Positions 8,501 to 15,163 of a stretch of 19,219 bases of DNA are shown here, one piece after another; position 1 is the stretch's first letter; each line of letters opens with the position of its first letter. The stretch is from DATCJU01 sp036562635 (GTDB lineage: Bacteria > Actinomycetota > Actinomycetes > Mycobacteriales > Pseudonocardiaceae), in the NCBI GenBank assembly GCA_036562635.1, contig DATCJU010000138.1:1-19219 (forward strand), given 5' to 3'. The position numbers and the translations under genes were made by a program. The notes beneath the pieces were generated by a model. It did not search any database and was not told where the DNA came from. It worked only from the letters and a program-made list of their open reading frames with translations.

Positions 8501-9300
8501 TCGAGTACGGCTACTCGGTGGGCAACCCCGAGGCGCTGGTGCTGTGGGAGGCCCAGTTCGGTGACTTCGTGAACGGTGCCCAGACGATCATCGACGAGTT
8601 CATCTCGTCCGGTGAGGCCAAGTGGGGGCAGCGTTCCGACGTGGTCGTCCTGCTGCCGCACGGCCACGAGGGGCAGGGCCCGGACCACACCTCGGGCCGC
8701 ATCGAGCGCTGGCTGCAGCTGTGCGCCGAGGGGTCGATGACGGTGACCATGCCGTCGACCCCGGCGAACTACTTCCACCTGCTGCGTCGCCACGCACTGG
8801 ACGGGGTGCACCGCCCGCTGGTGGTGTTCACGCCCAAGTCGATGCTGCGACTGAAGGCGGCCACCAGCTCGGTGGAGGAGTTCACCCACGGCCGCTTCCA
8901 CCCGGTGCTGAACGACCCGCTGGTGCGGGACCCGAAGGCGGTCCGCCGGGTGCTGCTGTGCAGCGGCAAGATCGCCTACGAGCTGAACGCCGAGCGGGAG
9001 AAGCGGGGTGCCTGGGACACCGCGATCATCCGCGTGGAGCAGCTCTACCCGGTGCCGGTCGAGCAGCTGACCGAGACGCTGGACCGGTACCCGAACGCCA
9101 CCGACATCCGCTGGGTGCAGGAGGAGCCGGCCAACCAGGGTGCCTGGCCGTTCTTCGGCCTGGTCCTGCCGGAGCTGCTGCCGGACCGGCTGTCGGGCAT
9201 CCGCCGGGTGTCGCGCCGGGCGATGGCCGCTCCGTCCTCGGGCATGAGCAAGGTGCACGAGGTGGAGCAGGCCGAGGTGATCGCGAACGCCTTCGCCTGA
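5584..9300 (+). CDS. kgd: Multifunctional 2-oxoglutarate decarboxylase/dehydrogenase (E2-E1 fusion, KGD/SucA/OdhA)
   Basis: A 1238-residue thiamine diphosphate enzyme that decarboxylates 2-oxoglutarate in the TCA cycle. In Actinobacteria this protein works as E1 with a built-in acyltransferase and joins the pyruvate dehydrogenase parts. Order: E1 N-terminal helix segment (about 1-45, with the family's NEWLVEEMYEQF and DPAWHDFF stretches), a Thr/Ala/Pro-rich linker (about 46-130), an E2-like acyltransferase domain without lipoyl domain (about 135-365; catalytic His341 in TYDHRIIQGAE), then the E1 body (about 375-1238) with GMAHRGRLN around His564 and the ThDP/metal motif from GDA at 665-667 to NN at 698-699. 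Gln345 stands where classical E2 enzymes have the Asp of DHRxxDG; I recall this as usual for the family. The GTG start begins the conserved SSSSPASPFGPNEW sequence, with GAGG 12 bases upstream. The family is known to be inhibited by the FHA protein GarA/OdhI. Confidence 0.97.
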   Translation: MSSSSPASPFGPNEWLVEEMYEQFLADPSSVDPAWHDFFADYKPAGKAGDGDTKAQPSSGGVATRTDTTSDRNGHVPASTVTAPPTTKTVNTSTPTATPKTTAARTTAKPTPTEAKTAAPVKQPAGEERKPLRGAAAAIAKNMEQSLTIPTATSVRAVPAKLLADNRIVINNHLRRTRSGKVSFTHLIGYALVRALEAFPNMNRHYAEVDGKPTVVTPEHVNLGLAIDLPGKDGQRSLVVASIKGCERMSFTQFWQAYEEIIRKARTGNLTADDFAGTTISLTNPGTIGTNHSVPRLTKGQGCIVGVGAMEYPAEYQGASEQTLVEMGISKIITLTSTYDHRIIQGAESGEFLRRIHQLLLGEDGFYDDIFASLRIPYEPVRWAQDIREGTVDKTARVLELIDAYRTRGHLMADTDPLNYRQRRHEDLDVLSHGLTLWDLDREFPVGGFAGKERMKLRDILGVLRDSYCRTVGIEYMHITDPAERRWLQERIEVPHEKPPANVQKYILSKLNAAEAFETFLQTKYVGQKRFSLEGGESVIPLLDSVLDRAAEHELDEVVIGMAHRGRLNVLANIIEKPISQIFREFEGNLDPGQAHGSGDVKYHLGAEGKYFRMFGDGEVKVSLTCNPSHLEAVDPVLEGIARAKQDLLDKGEQGFTVMPVLIHGDAAFAGQGVVAETLNLALLRGYRTGGTVHVIINNQVGFTTAPEHSRSSHYCTDVAKMIQAPVFHVNGDDPEACYWVAKLAVDYRQTFHKDVVIDMVCYRRRGHNEGDDPSMTQPGMYDIIDGKRSVRKTYTESLIGRGDISVEEAEKALRDYAAQLEHVFNEVRELEKRPPAPSPSVETSQQVPANVPTAVPREVIERIADAHVNLPEGFTPHPRVKPVLERRAKMAREGGIDWAFAELLAFGSLCMEGRLVRLAGQDSRRGTFVQRHAVLIDRKTGREYTPLQNLAENQGRFLVYDSALSEFAALGFEYGYSVGNPEALVLWEAQFGDFVNGAQTIIDEFISSGEAKWGQRSDVVVLLPHGHEGQGPDHTSGRIERWLQLCAEGSMTVTMPSTPANYFHLLRRHALDGVHRPLVVFTPKSMLRLKAATSSVEEFTHGRFHPVLNDPLVRDPKAVRRVLLCSGKIAYELNAEREKRGAWDTAIIRVEQLYPVPVEQLTETLDRYPNATDIRWVQEEPANQGAWPFFGLVLPELLPDRLSGIRRVSRRAMAAPSSGMSKVHEVEQAEVIANAFA

Positions 9301-9325
9301 TCCGTCGTCCGACCCCGTCGACCGC

Positions 9326-9358
9326 GAGCCGCCGGGCCCCCACCGGGCCCGGCGGCTC
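9326..9358 (+). terminator. Strong hairpin after kgd
   Basis: A perfect 14-bp stem: GAGCCGCCGGGCCC (9326-9339) against GGGCCCGGCGGCTC (9345-9358), with loop CCACC. It begins 25 bases after the kgd stop. No T-run follows. Confidence 0.8.
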
Positions 9359-9374
9359 CGCCGTTCTCCGCCGG

Positions 9375-9380
9375 TACCCT
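9375..9380 (+). promoter_or_regulatory. Candidate -10 box for the DUF6104 gene
   Basis: TACCCT, the same hexamer as the candidate -10 before kgd, lies between the kgd terminator and the small gene. It would give a leader of about 26 bases including the ribosome binding site. No -35 box is seen. Confidence 0.3.
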
Positions 9381-9412
9381 TCCCGAGGACCTGCAGGACC
9401 TGGAGGACAAGC

Positions 9413-9595
9413 GTGTACTTCACCGACCGGGGCATCGAGGAGCTGGAGGAGCGCCGCGGTGACGAGCAGGTCAGCCTGGCCTGGCTGGCCGACCGGATGC
9501 GCGTGTTCGTCGATCTGAACCCGCACTTCGAGGACGCCGTCGAGCGGTTCGCCACCTTCCTGGCCCGCGACGACTCCGACGACTTCGACGAGTGA
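9413..9595 (+). CDS. Small conserved actinobacterial protein, DUF6104 type
   Basis: A 60-residue protein beginning MYFTDRGIEELEERRGDEQV and ending in the acidic run DDSDDFDE. I recognise it from memory as the DUF6104 family, common in Streptomyces and relatives; function unknown. It looks all-helical: an N-terminal helix rich in Glu/Arg, then a second around VSLAWLADRMRVFVDLNP and a third around FEDAVERFATFLARDD. It has no signal peptide, membrane segment or cysteine, so it is probably a cytosolic adaptor or regulator. The GTG start is set by GGAGG at 9402-9406, six bases upstream. It follows kgd in the same direction but is separated by a strong terminator, so it is likely expressed from its own promoter. 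It converges with hutI. Confidence 0.8.
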   Translation: MYFTDRGIEELEERRGDEQVSLAWLADRMRVFVDLNPHFEDAVERFATFLARDDSDDFDE

Positions 9596-9609
9596 CGGGA
9601 AGCGACCTC

Positions 9610-9644
9610 GTCGCCGGTGACCGGTGCGTCCGGCCACCGGCGAC
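9610..9644. terminator. Bidirectional terminator between the DUF6104 gene and hutI
   Basis: The arms GTCGCCGGTG (9610-9619) and CACCGGCGAC (9635-9644) pair perfectly over 10 bp. After one A-C mismatch, CCGG pairs with CCGG around a 5-base loop. It fills most of the 58-base gap between two converging genes. Confidence 0.75.
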
Positions 9645-9653
9645 CGGACGTGG

Positions 9654-10868
9654 TCAGACGGCGCGGTGGCCCCGCTGCCAGACCGCCCAGGTCAACGGCA
9701 CCCCGGGACGGTAGGCGAGCCAGGCCGCGCTGGGTGCGTTGAGCACGTGCACGTCGGCCCGCGCCCCCGGGCGCAGCACCCCGATGGCCCCGTCGCCCCG
9801 CTCCCGGCGCAGGGCCCGGGCCCCGCCCCAGGTGGCGGCCCGTACCGCCTCCTGCACGCTCATCCGCATCTGCAACACCGCGACGGCCACGCAGAACGCC
9901 ATCGACGAGGTGTACGAGGACCCGGGGTTGCAGTTGGTGGCCAGCGCCACCGTCGCCCCGGCGTCCAGCAGCTCACGCGCGTCGGGCAGGGGCTGGCGGG
10001 TGGACAGGTCGCACGCCGGCAGCAGCGTGGCCACGGTGTCCGAGGAGGCCAGCGCGTCGATGTCCCCGGCCTCCAGGTAGGTGCAGTGGTCCACACTGGC
10101 CGCACCCAGCTCCACTGCCAACCGGACTCCCGGGCCGGGCCCGAGCTGGTTGCCGTGCACCCGCAGTCCCAGGCCGTGCCGTCGGGCCGCGGTGAGCACC
10201 TCCCGGCTCTGGTCCTCGTCGAAGGCCCCGCTCTCGCAGAACACGTCGACCCAGCTCACATAGGGCGCGACCGCCTCCATCATCGGCCCGCACACCAGGC
10301 GCACGTACTCGTCGGCGGACGTCCCCGGCGGGACCAGGTGCGCGCCGAGGAACGTCACGTCGTCCACGTACCGTCCGGCCAGCCGGGCCGCCCGGACCTC
10401 GTCCTCGACGGTCAGCCCGTACCCGGTCTTGGTCTCCACCGACGTGGTGCCCTGGGCCAGCGCCTCGGCGAGGTGGTGGACCAGGTTGGACTCCAGCAGC
10501 TCGTCGTCGGCGGCACGGGTGGCCTCCACGGTCACCGCGATCCCCCCGGCCCGGTACGGCTCCCCCGCCATCCGCGCGGTGAACTCCGCGGTGCGGTCAC
10601 CGGCGAAGACCAGGTGGGTGTGGCTGTCCACCCAGCCGGGCAGCACGGCACGGCCCGCCACGTCCACCTGCTCGTCCGCGTCGGGGGCCCGCTCCACCGG
10701 CCCGACCCAGACCACCCGTTCCCCCTGGATCACCAGCGCGGCGCCGCGGATCTCCCCCAGTTCGGGGTCGTTGGTGGTGAGCTCTCCGATGTTGGTGATC
10801 ACCGTCGCCCGGCCGGCGTGCCCTGGAGCCCGGTTCTCGTCCCCCGGCTCGATCCACCTGCCCGTCAT
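9654..10868 (-). CDS. hutI: Imidazolonepropionase
   Basis: A 404-residue amidohydrolase-superfamily enzyme that opens the ring of 4-imidazolone-5-propionate to give N-formimino-L-glutamate, the third step of histidine breakdown. Visible motifs: DSHTHLVF with metal ligands His83 and His85, ETKTGYGL (about 145-152, matching the family's E-K-SGYGL substrate-binding stretch), GAHL with His177, RVHGNQLG with His238, VDHCTYL with His261, and ALATNCNPGSS. In the last motif Asn312 sits where I recall the metal-binding Asp of characterised enzymes. The ATG at 10868 is preferred over the GTG at 10874: it overlaps the hutF stop as ATGA and has GAGGAG 8 bases upstream, whereas the GTG is only two bases from that site. 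It is the last gene of the hut operon and ends at a shared terminator. Confidence 0.95.
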   Translation of the reverse strand: MTGRWIEPGDENRAPGHAGRATVITNIGELTTNDPELGEIRGAALVIQGERVVWVGPVERAPDADEQVDVAGRAVLPGWVDSHTHLVFAGDRTAEFTARMAGEPYRAGGIAVTVEATRAADDELLESNLVHHLAEALAQGTTSVETKTGYGLTVEDEVRAARLAGRYVDDVTFLGAHLVPPGTSADEYVRLVCGPMMEAVAPYVSWVDVFCESGAFDEDQSREVLTAARRHGLGLRVHGNQLGPGPGVRLAVELGAASVDHCTYLEAGDIDALASSDTVATLLPACDLSTRQPLPDARELLDAGATVALATNCNPGSSYTSSMAFCVAVAVLQMRMSVQEAVRAATWGGARALRRERGDGAIGVLRPGARADVHVLNAPSAAWLAYRPGVPLTWAVWQRGHRAV

Positions 10869-12190
10869 GACCACAGCTCCTCGACCACCTCGGCGAGCAC
10901 GCGCCCGACCTCACCCAGAGTCTCGTGTCGACCACCCCGGGCCACCACTCGGCCGCCCACCACCACCGTGTCCACGTCGGACGCGGAGGCGGCCAGCAAC
11001 ACCTGCTCGGGCAGCACCCCCGCGGTGCGGGGAGTGTCCAACCGCACCGCGACCAGGTCGCAGTGCGCACCGACGGCGATCCGCCCGTTCCCCGGCCAGC
11101 CCAGGCACTCGTGCCCCCGCTCGGTGGCCGCGGCCAGCAGCTCCACCGGACGGAACCGGCCGCGCCGGTTGCTGCGCATCCGAGCCCCGTGCTCCAGCGC
11201 CTGCGCCTCCGCCAACGGGTCCACCACGGCGTGCTGGTCGCTGCCCAGGCTCAGCCGACACCCGGCGTCCACCAGCTCCCGGGCCGGGCCGATGCCGTCC
11301 GCCAGGTCACCCTCGGTGGTGGGGCAGAAACACACCCCGGTCCGTGCCGCGCCGAGCAGGGCGACGTCCCTCGCGGTGAGGTGGGTGGCGTGCACGGCAG
11401 TGGTGCGTTCGGACAGTGCGCCGGCGGCGTGCAGCAGCTCGGTCGGGGTGCACCCGTAGCGGTCCCGGCACGCCTCGTTCTCCGCGGGTTGCTCGGACAG
11501 GTGCACGTGCAGCGGCCGACCGGCCGGTGCGCCCGCCACCACCTCCGGCAGGGCCTCGCGCGGCACGGCACGCACCGAGTGGACGGCCGCGCCGATGCGG
11601 GTGTTGTCGTCCTCGGTCAGCTCGGCGACCCGGGCCGCCCACGCCGCCGCGGTGCCGTCCCCGAACCGGAGCTGCGGACCGGCCAGCGGGGCGTCGATGC
11701 CCCCGGCCAGGTAGCAGGTGTCCAGCAGGGTCAGCCGGATGCCGGCCTCGGCCGCGGCCTGCCGCAGTGCCTCCCCCATCGCGTTGGGGTCGGCGTAGCG
11801 GGCACCACCCGGGGCGTGGTGCAGGTAGTGGAACTCCCCGACGCAGCTGTACCCGGTCAGCACCATCTCGGCGAACACCGCACGCGCCAGGCGCAGGTAG
11901 CGGTCCGGGTCCAGACGCTCGGCGAGCGTGTACATCGCCTCCCGCCAGGTCCAGAACGTCCCGCCCCCGTCGTGGGTGCGGCCGCGCAGGGCACGGTGGA
12001 AGGCGTGCGAGTGGGCGTTGGCGAAACCGGGCAGGACCACCCCGGGCAGCCGGTGCGCCCCGGCGGGCGGGGTGGGCGCCGCGGACACCTCGGTGATCCG
12101 GCCCGCGCCGTCGGCACGCACCACCACCCCGCGTGCCACACCGGTGGGCAGCCAGGCCTGCTCGCACCAGAACTGCGGTCCCGCCGTCAT
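10865..12190 (-). CDS. hutF: Formimidoylglutamate deiminase (N-formimino-L-glutamate iminohydrolase)
   Basis: A 441-residue amidohydrolase-superfamily enzyme that turns formiminoglutamate into N-formylglutamate and ammonia. Its presence shows that this organism uses the route through formylglutamate and not the HutG-type formiminoglutamase route. Motifs: NAHSHAFHRALRG with His60 and His62, HVHLSEQ with His230, the region HATHL (267-271), CPTTEGDLADG with Glu293, and LGSDQHAVVDPL with Asp318, all as expected for metal binding and catalysis in this family. The start overlaps the stop of the M20 hydrolase gene as ATGA, and its own stop overlaps the hutI start. There is no good Shine-Dalgarno just upstream, so translation is probably coupled to the preceding gene. 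Confidence 0.95.
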   Translation of the reverse strand: MTAGPQFWCEQAWLPTGVARGVVVRADGAGRITEVSAAPTPPAGAHRLPGVVLPGFANAHSHAFHRALRGRTHDGGGTFWTWREAMYTLAERLDPDRYLRLARAVFAEMVLTGYSCVGEFHYLHHAPGGARYADPNAMGEALRQAAAEAGIRLTLLDTCYLAGGIDAPLAGPQLRFGDGTAAAWAARVAELTEDDNTRIGAAVHSVRAVPREALPEVVAGAPAGRPLHVHLSEQPAENEACRDRYGCTPTELLHAAGALSERTTAVHATHLTARDVALLGAARTGVCFCPTTEGDLADGIGPARELVDAGCRLSLGSDQHAVVDPLAEAQALEHGARMRSNRRGRFRPVELLAAATERGHECLGWPGNGRIAVGAHCDLVAVRLDTPRTAGVLPEQVLLAASASDVDTVVVGGRVVARGGRHETLGEVGRVLAEVVEELWS

Positions 12191-13416
12191 CGGCGCTCAC
12201 CCGCCAGGTGGGCCAGCACCTCGGTCAACGCGGCCACACCCTCCTCGCAGTCCTCCGGCTCGGCGTGCTCGGCGGGAGCGTGACTGACCCCGGTGGGGTT
12301 GCGCACGAACAGCATCGCGGTGGGCACCCGGGCGGCGAGAATCCCGGCGTCGTGCCCGGCACCGGTGGGCAGCACGGGCACCGCGTCCCGGCCGTAGCGG
12401 GGCCCGAGCAGGCCGGCCAGCTCGTCGCGCAGCCCCGGGTGGAACACCACCGTGTCGCCGTAGGACTCCTCGGTGACCTCCAGCTCACAGCCCTCCGCCC
12501 GGGCCGCTGCCCGGGCCGCCTCGACGATCTCCGCGACCACGGCGCGCGTGGTGGCGTCGTCCGCGGCCCGGGCGTCCAGCCAGGCGTCCACCCGGGAGGC
12601 GATGACGTTCGTCCCGCCGGGCACCGGACGCAGCCGCCCGACGGTCGCCCGGGCGCCGTCCACCCGCGAGGCCGCCCGACGGGCGGCGAGCACCAGTTCC
12701 GACGCCGGCAGCATGGGGTCACGACGGTCCCCCATCAGCGTGGCCCCGGCGTGGTTGCCCTCGCCGGTGAAGGTGAACCGCCAACGCCCGTGGGCCAGGA
12801 TCGAGCCGGCCACCCCCACCGGGACCCCCAGGTCGACCAGGCCCCGCCCCTGCTCGACGTGCAGCTCCACGAAACAGCCGATCGAGGCGAGCGCCTCGTC
12901 GTCCCGGCCGAGGTGCGCGGGGTCCAGTCCCGCGGCCCGCACCGACTCGGCGAGCGTGGTCCCGTCAGGGTCCCGCAGGGCCCGGGCGGTGTCCGGGTCG
13001 ATCGTCCCGGCCAGCAACCGGGAACCCAGGCAGGGGACGCCGAACCGGCCGCCCTCCTCCTCGACGAACACCACCAGGGCCAGGGGCCGGTGCGGGACGA
13101 ACCCGCGGTCCCGGAGCCGGTCCACCGCCGCCAGCGCGGACACCACACCGAGCGGCCCGTCGAACGCCCCACCGCCCGGCACCGAGTCCAGGTGGCTGCC
13201 GGTGACCACGGCGTCGGGCCCCGGCTGCCCCCACCAGGCCCACAGGTTGCCGTTGCGGTCGGTGCGGACGTCGAGTCCACGTCGTCGCGCCTCGGCGGTA
13301 AACCACTCGCGCAACGTCAGTTCGGCACGGTCGAAACCGTGCCGGGAGAACCCACCGCGTGCCCGGTCCACCCCGACATCGGCGATGTCGGCGAGCAGGC
13401 CCGTCGCCGTCGCCAT
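12187..13416 (-). CDS. M20-family Zn-dependent amidohydrolase (allantoate amidohydrolase/carbamoylase type), probable N-formylglutamate deformylase
   Basis: A 409-residue enzyme of the M20 branch that includes allantoate amidohydrolase (AllC) and N-carbamoyl-L-amino acid hydrolases. The two-metal ligand set is intact: His75 (GSHLDSVPGGG), Asp86 (AFDG), the EEEGGRF run 119-125, His186 (ELHVEQG) and His384 (SHAPAEH). NHAGATLMGDRRDP (221-234) is the family's substrate/dimer region, and TGAGHDAG (351-358) is typical of AllC-like enzymes. The reading frame stays open further upstream into hutU; the ATG at 13416 is chosen because GGAGG lies 5 bases before it and homology begins there. It sits between hutU and hutF and overlaps hutF by 4 bases. 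I infer that it hydrolyses N-formylglutamate to glutamate and formate, the step otherwise missing. Automatic pipelines would call it allantoate amidohydrolase, but no other purine-degradation gene is nearby. Confidence 0.9.
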   Translation of the reverse strand: MATATGLLADIADVGVDRARGGFSRHGFDRAELTLREWFTAEARRRGLDVRTDRNGNLWAWWGQPGPDAVVTGSHLDSVPGGGAFDGPLGVVSALAAVDRLRDRGFVPHRPLALVVFVEEEGGRFGVPCLGSRLLAGTIDPDTARALRDPDGTTLAESVRAAGLDPAHLGRDDEALASIGCFVELHVEQGRGLVDLGVPVGVAGSILAHGRWRFTFTGEGNHAGATLMGDRRDPMLPASELVLAARRAASRVDGARATVGRLRPVPGGTNVIASRVDAWLDARAADDATTRAVVAEIVEAARAAARAEGCELEVTEESYGDTVVFHPGLRDELAGLLGPRYGRDAVPVLPTGAGHDAGILAARVPTAMLFVRNPTGVSHAPAEHAEPEDCEEGVAALTEVLAHLAGERR

Positions 13417-13441
13417 CCTCACCTCCCCGTGACGGGCGTGA

Positions 13442-13484
13442 CGGCGGCACCGGGGCCCGGACGGGGACCCCGACACCGCCGCCG
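13442..13484 (-). other. Intercistronic hairpin between hutU and the M20 hydrolase gene
   Basis: CGGCGGC (13442-13448) pairs with GCCGCCG (13478-13484), and inside it CGGGG (13451-13455) pairs with CCCCG (13468-13472). It occupies half of the only non-overlapping junction in the operon. It could be a partial terminator, a processing site or an mRNA stabiliser. No T-run follows it on the - strand. Confidence 0.55.
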
Positions 13485-13498
13485 CGCCGGATCCGATC

Positions 13499-15163
13499 TC
13501 AGTTCTGCGCCGCCATGGGCACCCGCACCCCGCGCTCCGCGGCGACCTGCTCGGCCCGCTCGTAGCCGGCGTCGACGTGCCGCAGCACCCCCGTGGCCGG
13601 GTCGTTGGTGAGCACCCGTTCCACCTTCTGCGCGGCCAGCTCGGTACCGTCGGCCACCGTGACCTGCCCGGCGTGGATGGACCGGCCGATGCCCACGCCA
13701 CCGCCGTGGTGGATGGACACCCACGACGCGCCCGAGGCGGTGTTGACCAGGGCGTTCAGCAACGGCCAGTCGGCGATGGCGTCGGAGCCGTCGGCCATCG
13801 CCTCGGTCTCCCGGTAGGGGGAGGCGACCGAGCCGCAGTCGAGGTGGTCCCGGCCGATCACGACGGGGGCCTGCAACTCGCCGGAGGCCACCATCTCGTT
13901 GAACCGCAGTCCCGCCAGGTGCCGCTCCCCGTAGCCCAGCCAGCAGATCCGCGCGGGCAGCCCCTGGAACGCGACCCGCTCCCCCGCCATGCGGATCCAG
14001 CGGGCCAACGGCTCGTTGTCCGGGAACAGCTCCAGCACCGCCCGGTCGGTGGCCGCGATCTCCGCGGGGTCCCCGGACAACGCCGCCCAGCGGAACGGGC
14101 CCTTGCCCTCGCAGAACAGCGGCCGGATGTAGGCGGGCACGAACCCGGGGAAGTCGAACGCCCGCTCGCAGCCGCCCAGCTTGGCCTCGCCGCGGATGGA
14201 GTTGCCGTAGTCGAACACCTCGGCGCCGCGGTCCAGGAACCCGACCATGGCCCCCACGTGCTCGGCCATGGACTCCCGGGCCCGCCGGGTGAACTCGTCG
14301 GGCTTACGCTGCGCGTAGTCGTGCCACTCCTCCAGGGCCACGCCCTTCGGCAGGTAGGAGAGCGGGTCGTGCGCCGAGGTCTGGTCGGTCACCACGTCGA
14401 CCTCGACACCGCGGCGCAGCAGCTCGGGCAGCACCTCGGCGGCGTTGCCGATCACGGCCACGGACAGCGGACGACGCTCGCGCCTGGCCGCCTCCACCCG
14501 GCGAATCGCGTCGTCCAGGTCGTCGGCGATCTCGTCGAGGTAGCGGGTCTCCAACCGTCGCCGCGCCCGCTCCGGGTTCACCTCGACGCACAGCGCGACA
14601 CCCTCGTTCATGGTGACGGCGAGCGGCTGGGCCCCGCCCATGCCGCCGAGGCCGGCGGTGACGGTCAGGGTGCCCCGGAGCGAGCCGCCGAACCGCTTGG
14701 TCGCCACGGCGGCGAACGTCTCGTAGGTGCCCTGCAGGATGCCCTGGGTGCCGATGTAGATCCACGAGCCCGCGGTCATCTGGCCGTACATGGTCAGGCC
14801 AAGGGCCTCCAGGCGACGGAACTCGGGCCAGGTGGCCCAGTCGCCGACCAGGTTGGAGTTGGCGATCAGCACCCGGGGCGCCCACTCGTGGGTGCGCAGC
14901 ACACCGACCGGCTTGCCGGACTGCACCAGCAGGGTCTCGTCCTCGCGCAGCTCGGTCAGCTCCCGGGTGATCGCCTCGAAACTCGCCCAGTTGCGGGCCG
15001 CCTTGCCGGTGCCGCCGTAGACCACGAGGTCGTCGGGCCGCTCGGCGACCTCGGGGTCGAGGTTGTTGTGGAACATGCGCAGTGCGGCCTCGGTCTGCCA
15101 GCTCCGCGCGGTCAACCGGGTGCCCCGGGCGGCACGCACGGTCCGCGGTCCAGGTACGTTCAC
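13499..15163 (-). CDS. hutU: Urocanate hydratase (urocanase)
   Basis: A 554-residue cytosolic enzyme that adds water to urocanate to give imidazolonepropionate, using tightly bound NAD+ as an electrophile. Length matches the family. Motifs: YGGTGKAARNW (49-59), GQMTAGSWIYIGTQGI (about 127-142), the glycine-rich NAD-binding stretch GLGGMGGAQPLA (171-182), NSIRGEAKLGG (321-331), FCEGKGPFRWAALSGDP (350-366) and Cys407 in ARICWLGYGERH, the position of the conserved active-site Cys (Cys410 in the Pseudomonas enzyme, from memory). Start: GTG at 15163, preceded by AGGAGG with 6 bases spacing; the GTGA overlaps the hutH stop by 4 bases, so hutH and hutU are translationally coupled. Confidence 0.97.
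   Translation of the reverse strand: MNVPGPRTVRAARGTRLTARSWQTEAALRMFHNNLDPEVAERPDDLVVYGGTGKAARNWASFEAITRELTELREDETLLVQSGKPVGVLRTHEWAPRVLIANSNLVGDWATWPEFRRLEALGLTMYGQMTAGSWIYIGTQGILQGTYETFAAVATKRFGGSLRGTLTVTAGLGGMGGAQPLAVTMNEGVALCVEVNPERARRRLETRYLDEIADDLDDAIRRVEAARRERRPLSVAVIGNAAEVLPELLRRGVEVDVVTDQTSAHDPLSYLPKGVALEEWHDYAQRKPDEFTRRARESMAEHVGAMVGFLDRGAEVFDYGNSIRGEAKLGGCERAFDFPGFVPAYIRPLFCEGKGPFRWAALSGDPAEIAATDRAVLELFPDNEPLARWIRMAGERVAFQGLPARICWLGYGERHLAGLRFNEMVASGELQAPVVIGRDHLDCGSVASPYRETEAMADGSDAIADWPLLNALVNTASGASWVSIHHGGGVGIGRSIHAGQVTVADGTELAAQKVERVLTNDPATGVLRHVDAGYERAEQVAAERGVRVPMAAQN

Noticed and set aside
6700..9555. A 951-codon open frame on the - strand opposite kgd
   Set aside because: Same kind of shadow: rich in Val/Leu/His/Arg/Gly without motifs, fully opposite the well-conserved KGD frame.
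12187..13416. Reading the M20 gene as part of a purine (allantoin) degradation cluster
   Set aside because: No allantoinase, urate or ureidoglycolate gene is nearby, and it is enclosed by hut genes with overlapping stop and start codons.
13417..13701. N-terminal extension of the M20 hydrolase into hutU
   Set aside because: The extra 95 residues are read from a second frame of hutU. The ATG at 13416 has a good ribosome site and homology begins there.
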